DNA of 64,000 nt from Butyrivibrio sp. INlla14 (GTDB lineage Bacteria > Bacillota > Clostridia > Lachnospirales > Lachnospiraceae): the NCBI RefSeq assembly GCF_900102515.1, contig NZ_FMVS01000021.1, positions 1 to 64,000 on the forward strand, written 5' to 3'. The notes beneath the pieces are model-generated. The model ran no database searches, was not told the DNA's origin, and was given only the letters and a program-made list of their open reading frames with translations. This document shows positions 50,322 to 59,298 of this stretch, piece after piece (the stretch's first letter is position 1; every line of letters starts with the position of its first letter). Made by a program: the position numbers and the translations under genes.

Positions 50322-50714
50322 ATGTCTTCAATTATCCAGAACAACCAGGTATTTAATAATGAGGTCCCATTCTGCAGGGTCTACAGCGTAGAGAGCAAGA
50401 AGCAGCTCGAAGAGAGATTCCTTGCGCACAGGATTTCATATTTTATAGAATGGCAGGACAAGAATTTTATACAGCGCTTGTTTGACAGAAAGGGCAGCAA
50501 GATTGTTTGCACCTTCAGAATCAACAAGGGCGAGCTCCAGAGGGCAAGAGAACTTGCTACAGGCATTGAGGGAATCAAGTTTAAAGACTACGGAGAGATC
50601 AAGAACACCGAGCGCATCCGCAGGAGGAGCGAGGCAGTCAAGGAAACAAGTGACGGAATGGAAATGCCAGAGCTGAAATTTGAGAATAGTCCTGATGATT
50701 ACGAAGAGGAATGA
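50322..50714 (+). CDS. Conserved hypothetical protein, 130 residues
   Basis: A small, charged, soluble protein with no motif I recognise. The centre (YFIEWQDKNFIQRLFDRKGSKIVCTFRIN) is mixed alpha/beta and the tail is very acidic (ENSPDDYEEE). GAGAGGTAG precedes the ATG. It has its own promoter and a terminator ten bases after the stop, so it is a single-gene unit. Its function is unknown. Confidence 0.65.
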   Translation: MSSIIQNNQVFNNEVPFCRVYSVESKKQLEERFLAHRISYFIEWQDKNFIQRLFDRKGSKIVCTFRINKGELQRARELATGIEGIKFKDYGEIKNTERIRRRSEAVKETSDGMEMPELKFENSPDDYEEE

Positions 50715-50721
50715 TAATAGA

Positions 50722-50748
50722 GTAGGGGATTAAACGCCCCTACTTTTG
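50722..50748 (+). terminator. Terminator of the 50322 gene
   Basis: GTAGGGG pairs with CCCCTAC around an eight-base loop, followed by TTTTG. Confidence 0.88.
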
Positions 50749-50822
50749 TTTTACAAAGTTTTTTATGGGAAATGCAGGTTGATGTAGGATAGCTAGGCAT
50801 TTTCCGGGTTTAGGAGATTAAT

Positions 50823-52220
50823 ATGTCATACAACGAGAGAATGAGAAAATTTGAAAAGATAAATCAGAAGATGAGCGGTGGCAAGGATAAAGCCAAGGCT
50901 TTAGGCAAGGCAGATGATAAGGCACAGGATAAGGCTAAAGCGAAAAAACAGATAAAGAGCCATGATTTTCAATATGAAGAAACAGGGGCATTTGGGAAAA
51001 AGCCTGCTGGCAGAAATACTGTAGGCAGGCCTGGCGACAGAAATACACAGAAAGATATGGAAATGGCAGTTGATAAAAAGAAAAGCCGTTGCCCTTACTT
51101 TAAAAAGTGCGGCGCCTGCCAGATGATAGATACTCCATATGACAAGCAGCTTCGCCAGAAGCATGCTCATGTTGCCGAACTACTTGAGCCATATACAAGG
51201 GTTGCAGCCTTTGTTGGCATGGAAGAGCCTGAGCACTACCGCTGTAAGGTCCACGCAGTCTTTACCCATGACAAAAAGGGAAATCCTGTGTCTGGAATCT
51301 ATAGAGAAGGCACCCACGACGTAGTTCCTATTGATTCATGTCTATTGGAGGACCAGAAGGCAGATGCTATCATCGCTTCAATCCGTGGAATGCTCAAATC
51401 CTTTAAGATAAAGACCTATGACGAGGACAATGGTTATGGGCTTCTTCGTCATGTTCTTATTAGAATCGGTAAAAAAACTGGCGAGATCATGGTGGTTCTT
51501 GTGACAGTATCACCTATTTTCCCGTCCAAGAATAACTTTGTGAAAGCTCTTTTGAAGGAACACCCTGAGATCACAACTATTGTACTTAATGTTAATGACA
51601 AGCAGACCAGCATGATACTGGGAGACAAGGAAAAGCCTATGTATGGACCTGGCTTTATCTATGATGAGTGCTGCGGCATGAGATTCAAGATTAGTCCAAA
51701 GTCCTTCTACCAGGTAAATCCTATCCAGCAGGAGGTTCTGTACAATAAAGCTATTGAACTTGCAGATCTTAAGGGCACTGAGGTAGCTCTTGACTGCTAC
51801 TCAGGCGTAGGTACTATTGGTATTATTGCAAGTCCTCATGTTAAAGAGGTGATTTCTGTTGAGCTAAATCCAGATGCAGTTAAGGATGCCAAGCTTAATG
51901 CCAAGATCAACAATGTGGAAAACATTACATTCTACGAGAATGACGCCACAAGATTCATGCAGCAGATGGCTGATTCAGGTGATAAGGTTGATCTTGTGTT
52001 CATGGATCCACCAAGAGCCGGCTCAACACCAGAGTTTATCTCATCTATGATTGCCCTTAACCCTGAGAAGGTAGTGTACATTTCCTGCAGTCCAGATTCC
52101 CTTGCAAGAGATCTTGAGCTTATAACCAAGGACGGTTACAAGGTTAAAAAGGCTGTGCCTGTGGACATGTTCCCATTCACCAGATCTATAGAGACTGTGG
52201 TGTGCCTGTCCAAACACTGA
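50823..52220 (+). CDS. RlmD/RumA-type tRNA or 23S rRNA uracil-5-methyltransferase
   Basis: A SAM-dependent RNA uracil methyltransferase. Cys90, Cys96 and Cys99 (CPYFKKCGACQ) with a later Cys near 172 form the 4Fe-4S site of the RumA family. The SAM loop is CYSGVGTIGI near 322, and the catalytic Cys is in YISCSPDSLARDL near 421. Residues 1-85 are a Lys/Asp/Ala-rich disordered extension in place of the usual TRAM domain. The length of 465 residues otherwise fits. Whether it modifies U1939, U747 or tRNA U54 cannot be told. The last 20 coding bases are repeated just downstream. Confidence 0.9.
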   Translation: MSYNERMRKFEKINQKMSGGKDKAKALGKADDKAQDKAKAKKQIKSHDFQYEETGAFGKKPAGRNTVGRPGDRNTQKDMEMAVDKKKSRCPYFKKCGACQMIDTPYDKQLRQKHAHVAELLEPYTRVAAFVGMEEPEHYRCKVHAVFTHDKKGNPVSGIYREGTHDVVPIDSCLLEDQKADAIIASIRGMLKSFKIKTYDEDNGYGLLRHVLIRIGKKTGEIMVVLVTVSPIFPSKNNFVKALLKEHPEITTIVLNVNDKQTSMILGDKEKPMYGPGFIYDECCGMRFKISPKSFYQVNPIQQEVLYNKAIELADLKGTEVALDCYSGVGTIGIIASPHVKEVISVELNPDAVKDAKLNAKINNVENITFYENDATRFMQQMADSGDKVDLVFMDPPRAGSTPEFISSMIALNPEKVVYISCSPDSLARDLELITKDGYKVKKAVPVDMFPFTRSIETVVCLSKH

Positions 52221-52252
52221 TAGTAAAATGATGTGCCTGTCCAAACACTGAT
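52201..52252. repeat. Duplicated 3' end of the RNA methyltransferase gene
   Basis: TGTGCCTGTCCAAACACTGA at 52201 is repeated at 52232, 31 bp later. The first copy includes the end of the gene. It looks like a small tandem duplication. Confidence 0.85.
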
Positions 52253-52298
52253 GGCCAAAACAGGCAACAGGAGACCGGTCTATTATCAATGATACCTA

Positions 52299-52380
52299 TT
52301 TTGCTCACAAGAAGTGATAGATTCTTGTGGGCATATACCGATTTTGCTCACAGGAAGTGATAGATTCTTGTGGGCATTTT
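52299..52380 (+). repeat. Two 43-bp hairpin repeats, possible terminator
   Basis: Two near-identical units 43 bp apart each fold: GCTCACAAGAA with TTCTTGTGGGC (52303-52332) and GCTCACAGGAA with the same arm (52346-52375). The second is followed by a T-rich end and may terminate the methyltransferase transcript. Part of the same motif recurs near 52903. Confidence 0.7.
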
Positions 52381-52417
52381 CTCTTTTGGCCTGAGGAAGT
52401 TATTCTAATTGATGAGT

Positions 52418-52725
52418 TTACATCTATAAAATGATATTTGTAGAAAAGGATGAATGCAAAATTTTCGATTACATCTGTAAGGGCACAATTGAATAAAAAG
52501 ATGTATGAAGCAGGCTGTTTTATTAAATTGCTATCAATTATATTGGTCGGATTTACGGCTATTATGAAATAAATATGATAATGGCAGTAAAGAGACTAGT
52601 AGGTAAAAAGGGATATTCTGTTTTTGAAGTCAATTGTTACAACTAGAAAATGTAATTTGAAAAATTGAACGTATTGATAAAAAATTAACGTGTCCGTATT
52701 TGACATAATCAAGAAAAAGATGTAA
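52418..52725 (+). repeat. 308-bp dispersed element, copy C
   Basis: The copy runs from TTACATCT (52418-52425) to AGATGTAA (52718-52725), 308 bp. It has GGATGAA and GATTACATCT at +29 and +51 from the first ACATCT, AAGATGTATGAA after that, and TGTTACAACTAGAAA to TTAACGTGTCC near the right end, as in copies A and B. It lies in the gene-free stretch 52221-52975, before a putative ECF transporter gene. Confidence 0.8.
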
Positions 52726-52735
52726 TGAGCCCCAA

Positions 52736-52800
52736 AAACGCAAGAAAAAGAAGCAAGAAAAAGAAGCAAGAAAAGAAGCAAGAAAAGAAGTAAGAAAGTA
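52736..52800. repeat. Short A/G-rich tandem repeats
   Basis: Four or five copies of an 11-13-base unit related to AAGAAGCAAGAAA follow directly after copy C of the 308-bp element, much as the 47-bp array follows copy A. Confidence 0.75.
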
Positions 52801-52975
52801 ATGAGTCAAATACGAGGTGACGAATAATACTCAGGAAAAATAAAGCAGAAACTAAGAATTATCATAGTAATGAATTGTTAAACGAAAAATGGTACAATAA
52901 GAGATGAATTCTTGTGGGGATATTCTGCTTTTACCCGCAATAAGTCATAATTTTACGCATAATAGGGGGAAAATC

Positions 52976-53548
52976 ATGAACAAGAAGTATTTTGGGGTAA
53001 AAGAAATAGCGATTACAGCGGCACTTCTGGCTATCTGCGTGATAAGTCAGATATTTAAAAATGTTAGCATTTTTATAACCGGTCCAATCATAAACACTTG
53101 TATTATCATTGCTGTGTTGTCAGTTAATCTTCCATGTGCCATTCTTTTGTGCATTATAACACCTGTTACTGCATATCTTATTGCAGCATCTCCTGTTATG
53201 AACATGGTTCCACTTATAATTCCATTTATAATGCTTGGAAATATTGTCCTTGCAATATCTACAGCTCTTTTGCTAAAAAAGAGTATGTCTACAGCAAATG
53301 GCCTTAAATCTCCACTCAATTATATAAAAGCTGTTATTTGTGCAGTATTAAAGGGAACTTTTATGGGACTTACCATATCTTTGTGGTTACTGCCTACATT
53401 CATCCCGGCAGATAGTAAATTATATGGTAAGCTCTCTGTATTTCAGACTAATTTTTCAATTTATCAGGCTATAACAGCAGCAATAGGTTTTGCTTATGCC
53501 TTTATTATCTGGGCTGCACTCAGGAAATTTTTGAAAAAAGAAATGTGA
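52976..53548 (+). CDS. Putative ECF transporter S component
   Basis: A 190-residue integral membrane protein with five or six hydrophobic helices (EIAITAALLAICVISQIF, INTCIIIAVLSVNLPCAILLC, MVPLIIPFIMLGNIVLAIST). The size and layout fit substrate-binding S components of energy-coupling factor transporters, and the LITGPIINT-like segment is shared with several. AGGGGGA lies before the ATG at 52976, preferred over 52904. No EcfA or EcfT gene is near, so it would use a shared module. The substrate is unknown. Confidence 0.65.
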   Translation: MNKKYFGVKEIAITAALLAICVISQIFKNVSIFITGPIINTCIIIAVLSVNLPCAILLCIITPVTAYLIAASPVMNMVPLIIPFIMLGNIVLAISTALLLKKSMSTANGLKSPLNYIKAVICAVLKGTFMGLTISLWLLPTFIPADSKLYGKLSVFQTNFSIYQAITAAIGFAYAFIIWAALRKFLKKEM

Positions 53549-53594
53549 TCATTTCAGTTTTATCAAGAATTTTTGCACGATTTTAGGTATTTTT

Positions 53595-53608
53595 TGTAAG
53601 CGCTTTCA
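53595..53608. promoter_or_regulatory. Catabolite-responsive element (cre) candidate
   Basis: TGTAAGCGCTTTCA matches the cre consensus TGWAANCGNTNWCA at every position. It overlaps the promoter region 37 bp before the ATG of the oxidoreductase gene, where CcpA-type binding would repress. Confidence 0.6.
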
Positions 53609-53644
53609 TATAGAATAATCCTAAAACTAAGGGAGGATTATTCT

Positions 53645-54829
53645 ATGTCTGTACACGTCATTGATGAAGCAAATCGTTGTCTTGGGTGCCCTAATCCAAG
53701 ATGTAGGGAAAATGGTTGCCCTATTCACACTAATATTCCAGAGATGATAAGGCTTTTTAAGGCAAATAAGATGATGGAAGCAGCACAGATGCTGTTTGAT
53801 AATAACCCGCTTTCCATGATCTGTTCACTTGTCTGCAATCATGAGAATCAGTGCGAGGGAAACTGTGTCAGGGGAATAAAGGGAGAACCTGTGCATATTT
53901 CCTCAATCGAGAACTATATTTCTGACTCCTGCTTTGAGAGACTTGAGCTAAAAAAGGCACCATCAAATGGGATAAAAGCAGCTGTTATAGGCGCTGGACC
54001 TGCGGGAATAACAATTGCAATTATATTGGCTCTTAAGGGCTATTCAATAACTGTGTTTGAAACTCATGACAAGATTGGCGGTATTCTGCGTTATGGTATT
54101 CCTGAGTTTCGTCTGCCCAAGTCTATTCTGGACAGGTATTACAAGAAGATGAGAGAACTTGGCATTAAGTTCAGACCCAATTTCTCAATTGGTGGTTCTA
54201 CTAACATTCAGGATCTTTTAAATGATGGCTACAAGAGCGTGTTTATCGGGACCGGAGCCTGGAGACCCAGAAAACTTGGTATTCCAGGTGAGACCTTTGG
54301 AAATGTTTTTTATGCAATAAACTACCTCAATAATCCTGATGTGTACGAGCTTGGCGATAAGGTTGCCATAATTGGAGCTGGTAATGCAGCTATGGATGTA
54401 GCAAGAACGGCTATCAGACATGGCTCAAGAGAAGTGACTGTATACGTTAGAGGTCAGGAGGTATCAGCTTCTAAGACTGAGTTTGAGTATGCTAAAGTAG
54501 ACGGCGTCAAGTTTGAATACCAAAGATCGATTGTCAGGATTGAGGACGAAGGCCCTGTCTTTAAAGAAGAGAATGGAGAAAAGCTTATCCCGGCTGATAG
54601 CGTGATAATCGCTATTTCACAGATCCCTCAGGATAGGATAATCAGTAAGGAAAAAGACCTAAAGCTTAATGAAAAGGGTAATTTATTCACTAATGAACTA
54701 GGGGAGACATCAATACCAGGTGTTTTTGCATCAGGAGATGTGGTTACAGGAGCAAAGACTGTTGTTGCAGCAGTTGCAGTATCCAAGCAGATTGCAGAGG
54801 ATATGCACAAGTTCATGCAGCAGTGTTGA
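53645..54829 (+). CDS. GltD-like NAD(P)-dependent FAD oxidoreductase
   Basis: The protein resembles the small subunit of glutamate synthase and related oxidoreductases. The N-terminal Cys-rich part (CLGCPNPRCRENGCPIHTNIPE, then CSLVCNHENQCEGNC) can carry iron-sulfur centres. The FAD loop is AVIGAGPAGITIAI near residue 113 and the NAD(P) loop is AIIGAGNAAMDVARTA near 240. The final GVFASGDVVTGAKTVV is the FAD-binding end. There is no GltB partner in the window, so its electron acceptor is unknown. A cre site upstream and a terminator downstream make it a single-gene unit. Confidence 0.88.
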   Translation: MSVHVIDEANRCLGCPNPRCRENGCPIHTNIPEMIRLFKANKMMEAAQMLFDNNPLSMICSLVCNHENQCEGNCVRGIKGEPVHISSIENYISDSCFERLELKKAPSNGIKAAVIGAGPAGITIAIILALKGYSITVFETHDKIGGILRYGIPEFRLPKSILDRYYKKMRELGIKFRPNFSIGGSTNIQDLLNDGYKSVFIGTGAWRPRKLGIPGETFGNVFYAINYLNNPDVYELGDKVAIIGAGNAAMDVARTAIRHGSREVTVYVRGQEVSASKTEFEYAKVDGVKFEYQRSIVRIEDEGPVFKEENGEKLIPADSVIIAISQIPQDRIISKEKDLKLNEKGNLFTNELGETSIPGVFASGDVVTGAKTVVAAVAVSKQIAEDMHKFMQQC

Positions 54830-54841
54830 AGTTAAAATAGG

Positions 54842-54880
54842 ATGTAGGTGTACAAAATATATTTGTCACCTACATTTTTT
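54842..54880 (+). terminator. Terminator of the oxidoreductase gene
   Basis: ATGTAGGTG pairs with CACCTACAT, with further ACAAA/TTTGT pairing inside, followed by six T residues. Confidence 0.92.
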
Positions 54881-54961
54881 CTTTAGTGAAAAGATGATTG
54901 ATATTATGGTAGTATAGATACAGATGCTAAATTCTGATAAAGACTGGAGAACTTGGGCTCG

Positions 54962-55708
54962 ATGAAACAGAACTATAAATTTGTGATCAGCTACGATGGA
55001 ACAAGGTATCATGGCTGGGAGAAGAAGCAGGGAGTTGACACTATCCAAGGAAAACTGGAGAATGTGCTTAATAAAATGACAGGTGATTCTTCTGACCCTG
55101 TAGAGCTTATAGGTGCAGGCCGTACTGATGCCGGGGTCCATGCAAGAGCTATGACAGCAAATGTTATACTAAATACTGATCTTAATGAAAATCAAATACA
55201 GGAATATATGAATGCGTATCTTCCAGAAGATATAAGCGTTAACGAGGTAAAGGCCTGTTCTGACAGATTCCATGCCAGGTACAATGCTATAGGCAAGACT
55301 TATAGATATACCTGCTGGTATGGGACTTCCAAGCCGGTTTTTGACAGAAAGTATGTTGCAGTATTGGACAAGGAGCCAGACATAGATAAGATGAAGCTTG
55401 CTGCGATGCATTTAGTCGGGACTCATGATTTCAAGAGCTTTTGTGGCAATAAGAAATTTAAAAAGTCCACGGTGCGTACACTTGATACTATCAACATTGA
55501 AAAGAGTGGAAATTATATAAGGTTTTATTTTCATGGTAATGGCTTTTTACAGAACATGGTGAGAATCCTGACTGGCACTCTTTTAGAGGTCGGCTTCGGG
55601 ACAATATCACCAGATAGCGTAAAAGATATATTGGAAGCGTGCGATAGAAGTAAGGCAGGCCCTACAGCCAGACCAGAAGGGCTTTGCATGATGAAAGTAG
55701 ATTACTAA
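54962..55708 (+). CDS. truA: tRNA pseudouridine synthase A
   Basis: TruA converts uridines 38-40 of the anticodon arm to pseudouridine. The catalytic Asp is Asp56 in GAGRTDAGVHARA. The start YDGTRYHGWEKKQG and the late FLQNMVRILTGTLLEVG are typical. At about 248 residues it is normal length. The ATG at 54962 matches the usual N-terminus; a TTG nine bases upstream is closer to GGAGA and could be used. The next gene begins 26 bp after the stop. Confidence 0.94.
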   Translation: MKQNYKFVISYDGTRYHGWEKKQGVDTIQGKLENVLNKMTGDSSDPVELIGAGRTDAGVHARAMTANVILNTDLNENQIQEYMNAYLPEDISVNEVKACSDRFHARYNAIGKTYRYTCWYGTSKPVFDRKYVAVLDKEPDIDKMKLAAMHLVGTHDFKSFCGNKKFKKSTVRTLDTINIEKSGNYIRFYFHGNGFLQNMVRILTGTLLEVGFGTISPDSVKDILEACDRSKAGPTARPEGLCMMKVDY

Positions 55709-55734
55709 TAATTTTTCTTATGTACGGGGGGTAT

Positions 55735-57357
55735 ATGAACAAAAAAATTACTAGAAACCTATTGCTAGCATTTGTCAGTCTTTTTGTAGTAACATTCGTT
55801 TTTTTATCTGCTCCAATATGCGCAAAGGCAGCTGGAATAGGGGCAGTGTCCATTTCTTCTGCCAGAATACATGGAGGAAATGTGAATATCACTGTATCAG
55901 CGCAGGACTTGCCTGATAGTGATGATGGCGTATTTTATCTTTATGCCGAAAAGGTATATCAAAATGGCCCAGAAGGCGCACCAGTTGCGGCAAAGCCTAT
56001 GGGGGCATCTGTTTCTTATCAGATTCCACTTAACTTAAACACTACAGAATGCCATTTATACGACAAGTTTCAAGTTGCGGTGCTTCAGGGCGGCGTTGTA
56101 GTTCCTGTATCCAACGCTCACTATATAACAAATCCTGAAGTGCTGGCGTCTGTATCTCTTTCACCAAAAAATAATGGTAAAAAAGGTCTTATACTTGATG
56201 GAGCCAAGATTGGCAATGGAAATACTGAGGTTATAGACCTTGGAGTCCAGCAGGGCGCTTATAATATAAACCTTGAAGATGTCATTGGTGGAAATGGCGT
56301 TATCCAGTATGAATATAATGGCAAGGTTTATGCTTTTGATTCTGGATACGTAAGTCAGTACGATCACTGCGTCAGGACCACCTCTAGCCAGGGGATTGGG
56401 CTTACCATGGTTCTTTTAAATCCCTATGTGCCTGGAGAGGAATTTATGATTTCTCCCACATCCAGAGGAGGAGCAGGTAGATCTAACTACTACATGATGA
56501 ACACCTCAGAGCAGGCGGGCCTTGAGTGGCTTGAAGCTACAGTTTCCTTCCTGGCCTTTAGATATAACGGACGTAATGGTTTGGGACAGGTGGATAACTG
56601 GGTTATTGGCAATGAGGTGAATGCCAAAAACGTATGGAACTATTCAAATGTTTCTGATGAACTTACCTATGCCCAGTTGTATGCAGATTCTCTTAGAGTC
56701 TGCTATAACGCTATAAAAAGTAGAAATGCAAATGCCACAGTATGCATCAGCCTTGATCAGAACTGGACAAAGGTGCATAATCCGGCTTCTTACTATTCTG
56801 CAAGGAGTATGCTTGAGGCTATAAATGCAGTGGTTTGTGCTCAGGGCAACTTTGACTGGGGACTTGCTGAACACCCCTATAATTATCCTATGACCTGGAC
56901 AAGCTTTTGGACACCCAAGAATCCTTTCAGCGCCTCTATGATCCAGCATTCGATTGATACGCCTTATCTTTCAATGGAGAATATTGAACAGCTTACAGAC
57001 TATATGTGCCTGCCACATATGCTAGGAACCAAGTGGCAGGTGAGACCAATTCTTTTGACGGAAATAGGATATTCCTCAACTCAGGGTGATGAGGCTCAGG
57101 CTTTTGCTATGGTTTATGCCTATCAGAGGGTAATGACCAACAGATATATCAGAATGATCATATTCAATCGCCAGACGGATTATCCTATTGAAGTCAGAGA
57201 TGGGCTTTCTGTTGGGCTCACAGCCCTTGATGGCAGGAGGAAACTAGCTTACGAATACTTTAAGCAGATGAATGGAGGTAATTCTGGAGCGTATATAAAT
57301 CAGGCGGCCGGGTACATGGGAATAGCTGATTGGAATGCTGCGATGAATGCCCGCTAA
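55735..57357 (+). CDS. Secreted DUF5722 protein (glycosidase-like)
   Basis: A signal peptide covers residues 1-33 (LAFVSLFVVTFVFLSAPICAKA). An N-terminal beta domain to about 150 is followed by a TIM-barrel-like region: GRNGLGQVDNWVIGNEVN, VCISLDQNWTKVH, DWGLAEHPYNYP and ILLTEIGYSST. The paired Glu in IGNEVN and LTEIGY lie where glycoside hydrolase acid/base and nucleophile would be, which suggests hydrolysis of a polysaccharide. The start is ATG at 55735 after GGGGGG. The next secreted protein at 57495 may be a partner. Confidence 0.85.
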   Translation: MNKKITRNLLLAFVSLFVVTFVFLSAPICAKAAGIGAVSISSARIHGGNVNITVSAQDLPDSDDGVFYLYAEKVYQNGPEGAPVAAKPMGASVSYQIPLNLNTTECHLYDKFQVAVLQGGVVVPVSNAHYITNPEVLASVSLSPKNNGKKGLILDGAKIGNGNTEVIDLGVQQGAYNINLEDVIGGNGVIQYEYNGKVYAFDSGYVSQYDHCVRTTSSQGIGLTMVLLNPYVPGEEFMISPTSRGGAGRSNYYMMNTSEQAGLEWLEATVSFLAFRYNGRNGLGQVDNWVIGNEVNAKNVWNYSNVSDELTYAQLYADSLRVCYNAIKSRNANATVCISLDQNWTKVHNPASYYSARSMLEAINAVVCAQGNFDWGLAEHPYNYPMTWTSFWTPKNPFSASMIQHSIDTPYLSMENIEQLTDYMCLPHMLGTKWQVRPILLTEIGYSSTQGDEAQAFAMVYAYQRVMTNRYIRMIIFNRQTDYPIEVRDGLSVGLTALDGRRKLAYEYFKQMNGGNSGAYINQAAGYMGIADWNAAMNAR

Positions 57358-57385
57358 GCCAGTACTGGTGCGGGATTTATAGTTT
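57350..57385 (+). terminator. Possible terminator of the DUF5722 gene
   Basis: CCCGC at the end of the coding region pairs with GCGGG at 57370-57374, with an inner CCAGTACTGG palindrome and a T-rich tail. It includes the stop codon. Confidence 0.5.
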
Positions 57386-57494
57386 TTTTATAAAGCTAAA
57401 AAAAGGATTAAATAACTATTGCTACCATCGATTAATTTACTTGAAAAACGCATAATTGAATTATCAAAAAAATCTGGTTGGAGGATCTTGATAC

Positions 57495-58175
57495 ATGAAA
57501 AAACGCGCTTTTTCTTGCTTAATTTCTGTGGGAATGTCAGTTATTTTCCTTTTTTTAAACTGCATACTGGAAATAGGACAGCTCACAGTATACGCAAGTG
57601 AGCAATCTGGCGGCCAGATTCTTATCGATAGCGAATATGTGATTCCGGATGATCTTGGATGGTGTACTTATTACGTAGTAGTTGCAACTAATAAGACTGA
57701 TAGAGATATATCCATAAAGGCTGATTTTACAGCTTTAGATAAGAGCGGAAAAGAGCTGATGAAGGTTCACGACTATTCAGATGCAGTCAAGAAAAACCAG
57801 CAGTTCATACTCTACGGTCAGTTCAAAAATGTGGATATAAAGGATGCTGCGGATTTCAAGTACTCTTTTGACTACTCAGAAACCGACAACTGCACCTATA
57901 CATCAGTTGATGTGGATGCCACCAAACTTGGAGAGTGCATACAGGTTTCAGCTACTAATTACTCAGAGCATGATATTCAGGGAGTAGGCGTCAGAACAGT
58001 GTTCCTCAATGGTAAAAAAGCTGTCGGCTTTGATGTAGTAAATATCGCTGATGTGGGATACACTTTCCACGGAGGCAGCACTAATTCTCAGGTTGTGGGA
58101 CTTAATGCGGGAGCATATGATAACTACATTTTGACTTATACTTCAGCTGGAAATGGTGAGCTTGTAGATTTTTAA
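57495..58175 (+). CDS. Secreted beta-sandwich protein
   Basis: A 226-residue protein with a signal peptide (residues 1-35). The mature part is about 190 residues of beta strands (WCTYYVVVATNKTDRDISIKADFTALD) in two similar halves, resembling FxLYD-like extracytoplasmic domains. There is no lipid or membrane anchor. GGAGG precedes the ATG. It follows the DUF5722 protein and may act at the cell surface. No enzymatic motif is visible. Confidence 0.6.
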   Translation: MKKRAFSCLISVGMSVIFLFLNCILEIGQLTVYASEQSGGQILIDSEYVIPDDLGWCTYYVVVATNKTDRDISIKADFTALDKSGKELMKVHDYSDAVKKNQQFILYGQFKNVDIKDAADFKYSFDYSETDNCTYTSVDVDATKLGECIQVSATNYSEHDIQGVGVRTVFLNGKKAVGFDVVNIADVGYTFHGGSTNSQVVGLNAGAYDNYILTYTSAGNGELVDF

Positions 58176-58190
58176 TATCATTAGTTTTTT

Positions 58191-58225
58191 AGAGCGCAGG
58201 AAATGAGACCTGCGCTCTTTTCTTT
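58191..58225 (+). terminator. Terminator of the secreted protein gene
   Basis: AGAGCGCAGG pairs exactly with CCTGCGCTCT around an eight-base loop, then TTTTCTTTT. Confidence 0.93.
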
Positions 58226-58289
58226 TGTACCGGAATTATGCTATACTATTCACTGGTTACATATTTTGAATGAAAGAGATTTGTAAGGT

Positions 58290-59273
58290 ATGACATCGGA
58301 CAAGGAAGTAAGCAAGTCCAAAAAGGGTTACAGCAAGCGCATTCAGCGTCTTCGGAGGCTCATAGTTGCTACAGTGTTGGCCTCCTGTCTAGTGCCGACC
58401 TGCATTTGTGTCATCCTGGCAGTGAGAATTGACAGGATCAAGACCGATTATGAACAGGCTCAGGCGAACCTTGAATGGTACCGTGATACCTTTGGATATG
58501 AGAAAGATATAATGGCAGGTGGCGGTGACAAGGCTCAGGTAGTGGATAGTACTGCTACGGAGACAGATTCTGACGTCAATGCGAATACAACATATGATGT
58601 GGACTACGCCAATATAGCTGTGAGTGGAGCAGAGAATCCTGAGAATATCGAGGGTACGAGATATGTATATCTTACCTTTGATGATGGCCCTAGCTCTAAC
58701 ACTGGAGAAATTCTGGATATTTTGGCCAAGTACAATGTCAAGGCAACTTTTTTTGTATGTGGCAAGCCTGATTCCAGATATTCAGAAGCTTATCAGAGAA
58801 TTGTGGATGAGGGACATACAATCGGAATGCATTCCTACAGTCACAAATATAGTGTGATCTATGAGTCTTTGGATTCTTTTAAGGATGACCTCAAGAAACT
58901 TAGAGAGTTTCTATATCACAATTATGATGTGATGCCCAAGTATTACAGGTTTCCTGGAGGAAGCTCCAACGATGTCAGCAATGTAGATATGCATGAGCTC
59001 ATTGACTATCTTGACAAGGCAGACATCACCTTTTTTGACTGGAATGTATCTGCGGGGGACGACAGGGCAGGAGCTGATAAGACCACAATCTACAACAATA
59101 TTGTGAATAATGTTCCAAGGTTTAAACATTGTGTAGTGCTGATGCATGATTCTGCTGACAAGCACGCTACAGTAGAGGCGTTACCAGAAATCATTGAGGC
59201 TATCCAGGCAATGGATGATACAGTGATAGTTCCGATAACTGACGATACGTTACCGGTTCAACATATCAAATAA
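58290..59273 (+). CDS. Membrane-anchored polysaccharide deacetylase (NodB family)
   Basis: The protein has a basic cytoplasmic start, a membrane helix at about 25-47, a short coiled linker and a NodB deacetylase domain. The domain shows YLTFDDGPSSNTG near 128 (metal and catalytic Asp), HSYSHKYS near 181 (His-xxx-His) and YRFPGGSSN near 220. It likely removes acetyl groups from peptidoglycan or another wall polymer outside the membrane, giving lysozyme resistance. An extended -10 (TGCTATACT at 58239-58247) lies upstream. The bactofilin gene follows. Confidence 0.9.
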   Translation: MTSDKEVSKSKKGYSKRIQRLRRLIVATVLASCLVPTCICVILAVRIDRIKTDYEQAQANLEWYRDTFGYEKDIMAGGGDKAQVVDSTATETDSDVNANTTYDVDYANIAVSGAENPENIEGTRYVYLTFDDGPSSNTGEILDILAKYNVKATFFVCGKPDSRYSEAYQRIVDEGHTIGMHSYSHKYSVIYESLDSFKDDLKKLREFLYHNYDVMPKYYRFPGGSSNDVSNVDMHELIDYLDKADITFFDWNVSAGDDRAGADKTTIYNNIVNNVPRFKHCVVLMHDSADKHATVEALPEIIEAIQAMDDTVIVPITDDTLPVQHIK

Positions 59274-59298
59274 AAGATTTATGACGGAGGATATCAAG

